Positions 62,379 to 64,000 of a stretch of 64,000 nt of DNA are shown here, in pieces. The stretch lies in the NCBI RefSeq assembly GCF_000802155.2, contig NZ_JQGJ02000005.1:372001-436000 (forward strand). Direction: 5' to 3'. Numbering within the stretch: position 1 is the first letter of the stretch; the number at the start of each line of letters is the position of its first letter. The notes under the pieces were generated by a model, which was not told where the DNA came from, ran no database searches, and worked only from the letters and a program-made list of their open reading frames with translations. Both the position numbers and the translations under genes were made by a program. This DNA is from Pseudomonas frederiksbergensis (GTDB lineage: Bacteria; Pseudomonadota; Gammaproteobacteria; Pseudomonadales; Pseudomonadaceae).

Positions 62379-62704
62379 TGAGTTACCACTCCATTGTAAT
62401 TATTCAGCGCAGGCCAGCACCCCGCTTACGGGAGCAGTGCCAGGCGGTACGCTGCCTTGGCGGGTCTTGGAGTCGATAAAGCGTCACGGCCAACCGACTG
62501 TGGGTTGATAGTGAAGGGGTAAAAACTCACTGACTAATCGCTTGTCGGGATGCGACCTATCGGTAAACGCGATACCTGGCTGCGCAGCACAAGCGCTCTG
62601 GAAAATCGAACAGGCATCGCACGATTCGCCCACTCACGGCACTTGACGCCGCGATAGGAAGGTCGGAAGGTATTTACAAAATAAATACAAGAATCGAGAC
62701 CGCC
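62379..62704. other. 326-bp divergent control region
   Basis: Between the VOC operon and the LysR gene on the opposite strand. It carries box-pair site B (62531-62577), 153 bp upstream of the VOC start and 128 bp upstream of the LysR start. No gene is supported. Confidence 0.65.
62531..62577. promoter_or_regulatory. paired NodD-type boxes, site B
   Basis: Second copy of the 47-bp block at 61012-61058. ATC-N9-GAT elements are at 62537-62551 and 62559-62573, again 22 bp apart. The position suits both activation of the VOC operon and autoregulation of the LysR gene. Confidence 0.75.
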
Positions 62705-63616
62705 ATGCGTTTTAACCACTTGGATCTCAACCTCCTGGTGGCGCTGGATGTATTGCTGGAAGAGCAGAACATCACCCGCGCCGCCGAACGCCTGCACATG
62801 ACACAATCCGCCACCAGCGGCGTACTGGGCAGGCTGCGCCTCTACTTCGAAGATGAGCTGCTGGCGCAGGTCGGACGCAAGATGCAGCCCACGCCTTATG
62901 CCCGCGAACTGGCGGCGCCGGTGCGCCAGGTGCTGCTGACGATCCAGTCCTCGATCACCGCCAAACCGGTGTTCGACCCCGCCACCAGCAAGCGTCATTT
63001 TCGCCTGATCACCTCGGACTATCTGATCAGCGTCCTGTTTGCCCGGGTGATCCAGAAGATCTCCCTGGAAGCACCGCATATCACCTTTGAACTGCTCGGC
63101 CCTGGCGACACGTCCACCGAGATGCTGATGCGCGGTGAGGCCGACATGATGATCGTGCCTGAACACTACCTGATCGAAGGCCACCCCTCGCAGCTACTGT
63201 TTGAAGAAGAACACGTCTGTGTAGTGTGGGACGGCAACACGTTGGTGGGCGACAGCATCAGCCTCGACCAGTACATCGAGATGGGCCATGTCTCGGTGAT
63301 TTTTGGCCGCAACCGACAACTGAGCGTCGAAGAATGGTTGATGAGCCAGTATGGTTTCACCCGCCGCATGGAAGTGGTGACCCATGACTTCAATACTCTG
63401 CCGCAGCTGATCGTCGGCACCCAACGCGTCGCCACCATGCTCCAACGCATGGCCAAGCTCTACGCCAACTACCTGCCGCTACGCATCGTGCAGCCACCAG
63501 TAAAAATCCCGGTGATGCGTGAGTTCATGCTCTGGCATCGGACCATGGAGGGGGATCCGATGCACCGCTGGCTGCGGGCGAAAATCAGCCAGATCATCAA
63601 CGAACTGGAGCAGTAG
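62705..63616 (+). CDS. LysR-family regulator, NodD/NahR type
   Basis: 303 residues. The start MRFNHLDLNLLVALDVLLEE and QNITRAAERLHMTQSATSGV is diagnostic of the NodD/NahR/LinR branch of LysR proteins, which sense aromatic compounds. The effector domain follows, including QLIVGTQRVATMLQRMAKLY. It is divergent from the VOC operon and is the likely binder of both ATC-N9-GAT box pairs. Confidence 0.88.
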   Translation: MRFNHLDLNLLVALDVLLEEQNITRAAERLHMTQSATSGVLGRLRLYFEDELLAQVGRKMQPTPYARELAAPVRQVLLTIQSSITAKPVFDPATSKRHFRLITSDYLISVLFARVIQKISLEAPHITFELLGPGDTSTEMLMRGEADMMIVPEHYLIEGHPSQLLFEEEHVCVVWDGNTLVGDSISLDQYIEMGHVSVIFGRNRQLSVEEWLMSQYGFTRRMEVVTHDFNTLPQLIVGTQRVATMLQRMAKLYANYLPLRIVQPPVKIPVMREFMLWHRTMEGDPMHRWLRAKISQIINELEQ

Positions 63617-63639
63617 TTACTGCGCTAGCCAAAGGCGAG

Positions 63640-64000
63640 TCACGTTCGAAAGTGCCCGACGGCCGCTTTGAGCTCGCCGCCAACCCGTTGCAAGTCGGCC
63701 GTTGAGCCTTGCAATTTCAGGCTTTCCCTGGCGCTTCCTTCGGCCACTTCCCGCACCCGCGTCATGCTCTGGCTGACTTGCTCGGCCACCACGCTCTGCT
63801 GTTCGGCGGCCGCGGCGATCTGCTGGTTCATCTGCTCGATGCTGGACACCGCCCGGGTGATCCGCGCCAGCGCCTGGGAGGCTTGCGCCGCAAGCACCAC
63901 CGTTTCATCGCTCAGCACATGGCTGCCTTGCAAGCGCTCGGCGGCGTGTTGGGCTACAGCGCTCAGACGAACGATCAACCCTTCGATTTCCGTGGTTGAT
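63640..64000 (-). CDS. methyl-accepting chemotaxis protein, C-terminal end, cut by the right edge
   Basis: The frame runs off the window. Visible residues are the C-terminal signalling helices: LSDETVVLAAQASQALARIT, SSIEQMNQQIAAAAEQQSVV and AEQVSQSMTRVREVAE. No start lies inside the window. Chemoreceptors next to catabolic clusters often direct movement to the substrate, but this gene converges on the LysR gene and may be unrelated. Confidence 0.85.
   Translation of the reverse strand, partial: STTEIEGLIVRLSAVAQHAAERLQGSHVLSDETVVLAAQASQALARITRAVSSIEQMNQQIAAAAEQQSVVAEQVSQSMTRVREVAEGSARESLKLQGSTADLQRVGGELKAAVGHFRT

Noticed and set aside
61119..62381. 420-codon plus-strand frame opposite the VOC and Rieske genes
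   Set aside because: Both minus-strand genes have family motifs; the plus frame spans two genes and has none.
1..64000. tRNA, rRNA, CRISPR arrays, riboswitches
   Set aside because: None recognised on either strand. In particular no FMN riboswitch was seen before ribB; the GntR box occupies that promoter.

Overview
The window reads as a high-GC Pseudomonas chromosome (fluorescens/putida-like). That placement is an inference from gene families, strong Shine-Dalgarno sites, a REP-like hairpin and the density of catabolic clusters; no rRNA or marker gene is present. Almost all of it is accessory catabolism: uptake systems, oxygenases, dehydrogenases and many local regulators. I saw no tRNA, rRNA, CRISPR array or intact insertion sequence.

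Region 1 (1-5.5 kb): two DadA/PuuB-like FAD amine oxidoreductases, a type II haloacid dehalogenase and an aldehyde dehydrogenase. The two minus-strand units carry a near-identical 102-bp promoter block with an inverted-repeat operator, so they are probably co-regulated. A deleted threonyl-tRNA synthetase remnant follows (5.5-5.8 kb). Region 2 (5.8-10.2 kb): an Lrp/AsnC regulator divergent from an acetylpolyamine-type deacetylase, a frameshifted ornithine cyclodeaminase and a CycA-like permease. Region 3 (10.3-14.9 kb): LysR regulator, CaiB-type CoA-transferase, HMG-CoA-lyase-like enzyme and an MFS importer, a CoA activation and lyase route for a branched dicarboxylate. Region 4 (15.1-18.6 kb): a decayed patch with a DUF1349 gene, an amidohydrolase remnant, a peptide-type binding protein cut off at its C terminus and an XRE-type regulator.

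Region 5 (18.9-37.2 kb): a flavin-dependent N-heterocycle catabolic regulon whose set of enzymes matches trigonelline (N-methylnicotinate) degradation: luciferase-like monooxygenase, two paralogous flavin reductases, ring-product aldehyde dehydrogenase, alpha/beta hydrolase and succinate semialdehyde dehydrogenase. Around these sit an extra ribB, a Nudix hydrolase, a cysteine hydrolase, a DUF1185 protein, two NCS1 permeases and a PotABCD-type ABC transporter. A 15-bp box, TATTAYGGTATWCCA, lies before every transcription unit start I can place except that of the cysteine hydrolase, and is the likely operator of the GntR/FCD regulator encoded inside.

Region 6 (37.5-63.6 kb): a cluster of about 24 kb, nearly all on the minus strand, for an unidentified hydrophobic aromatic compound. 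It has a DUF1302/DUF1329/Ycf48-like/RND envelope module, an MFS transporter, two VanA-like Rieske oxygenases with one VanB-like reductase, a separate Rieske protein, two paralogous FAD hydroxylases at the two ends, a VOC ring-cleavage candidate, an FAH-family hydrolase, a cupin, a KynB-like cyclase, an epimerase, a DHDPS-family lyase, an ornithine-cyclodeaminase-family protein and an aldehyde dehydrogenase. A NodD/NahR-like LysR gene lies at the upstream end, and two promoters of the cluster each hold a pair of ATC-N9-GAT boxes 22 bp apart. The right edge cuts a methyl-accepting chemotaxis gene.
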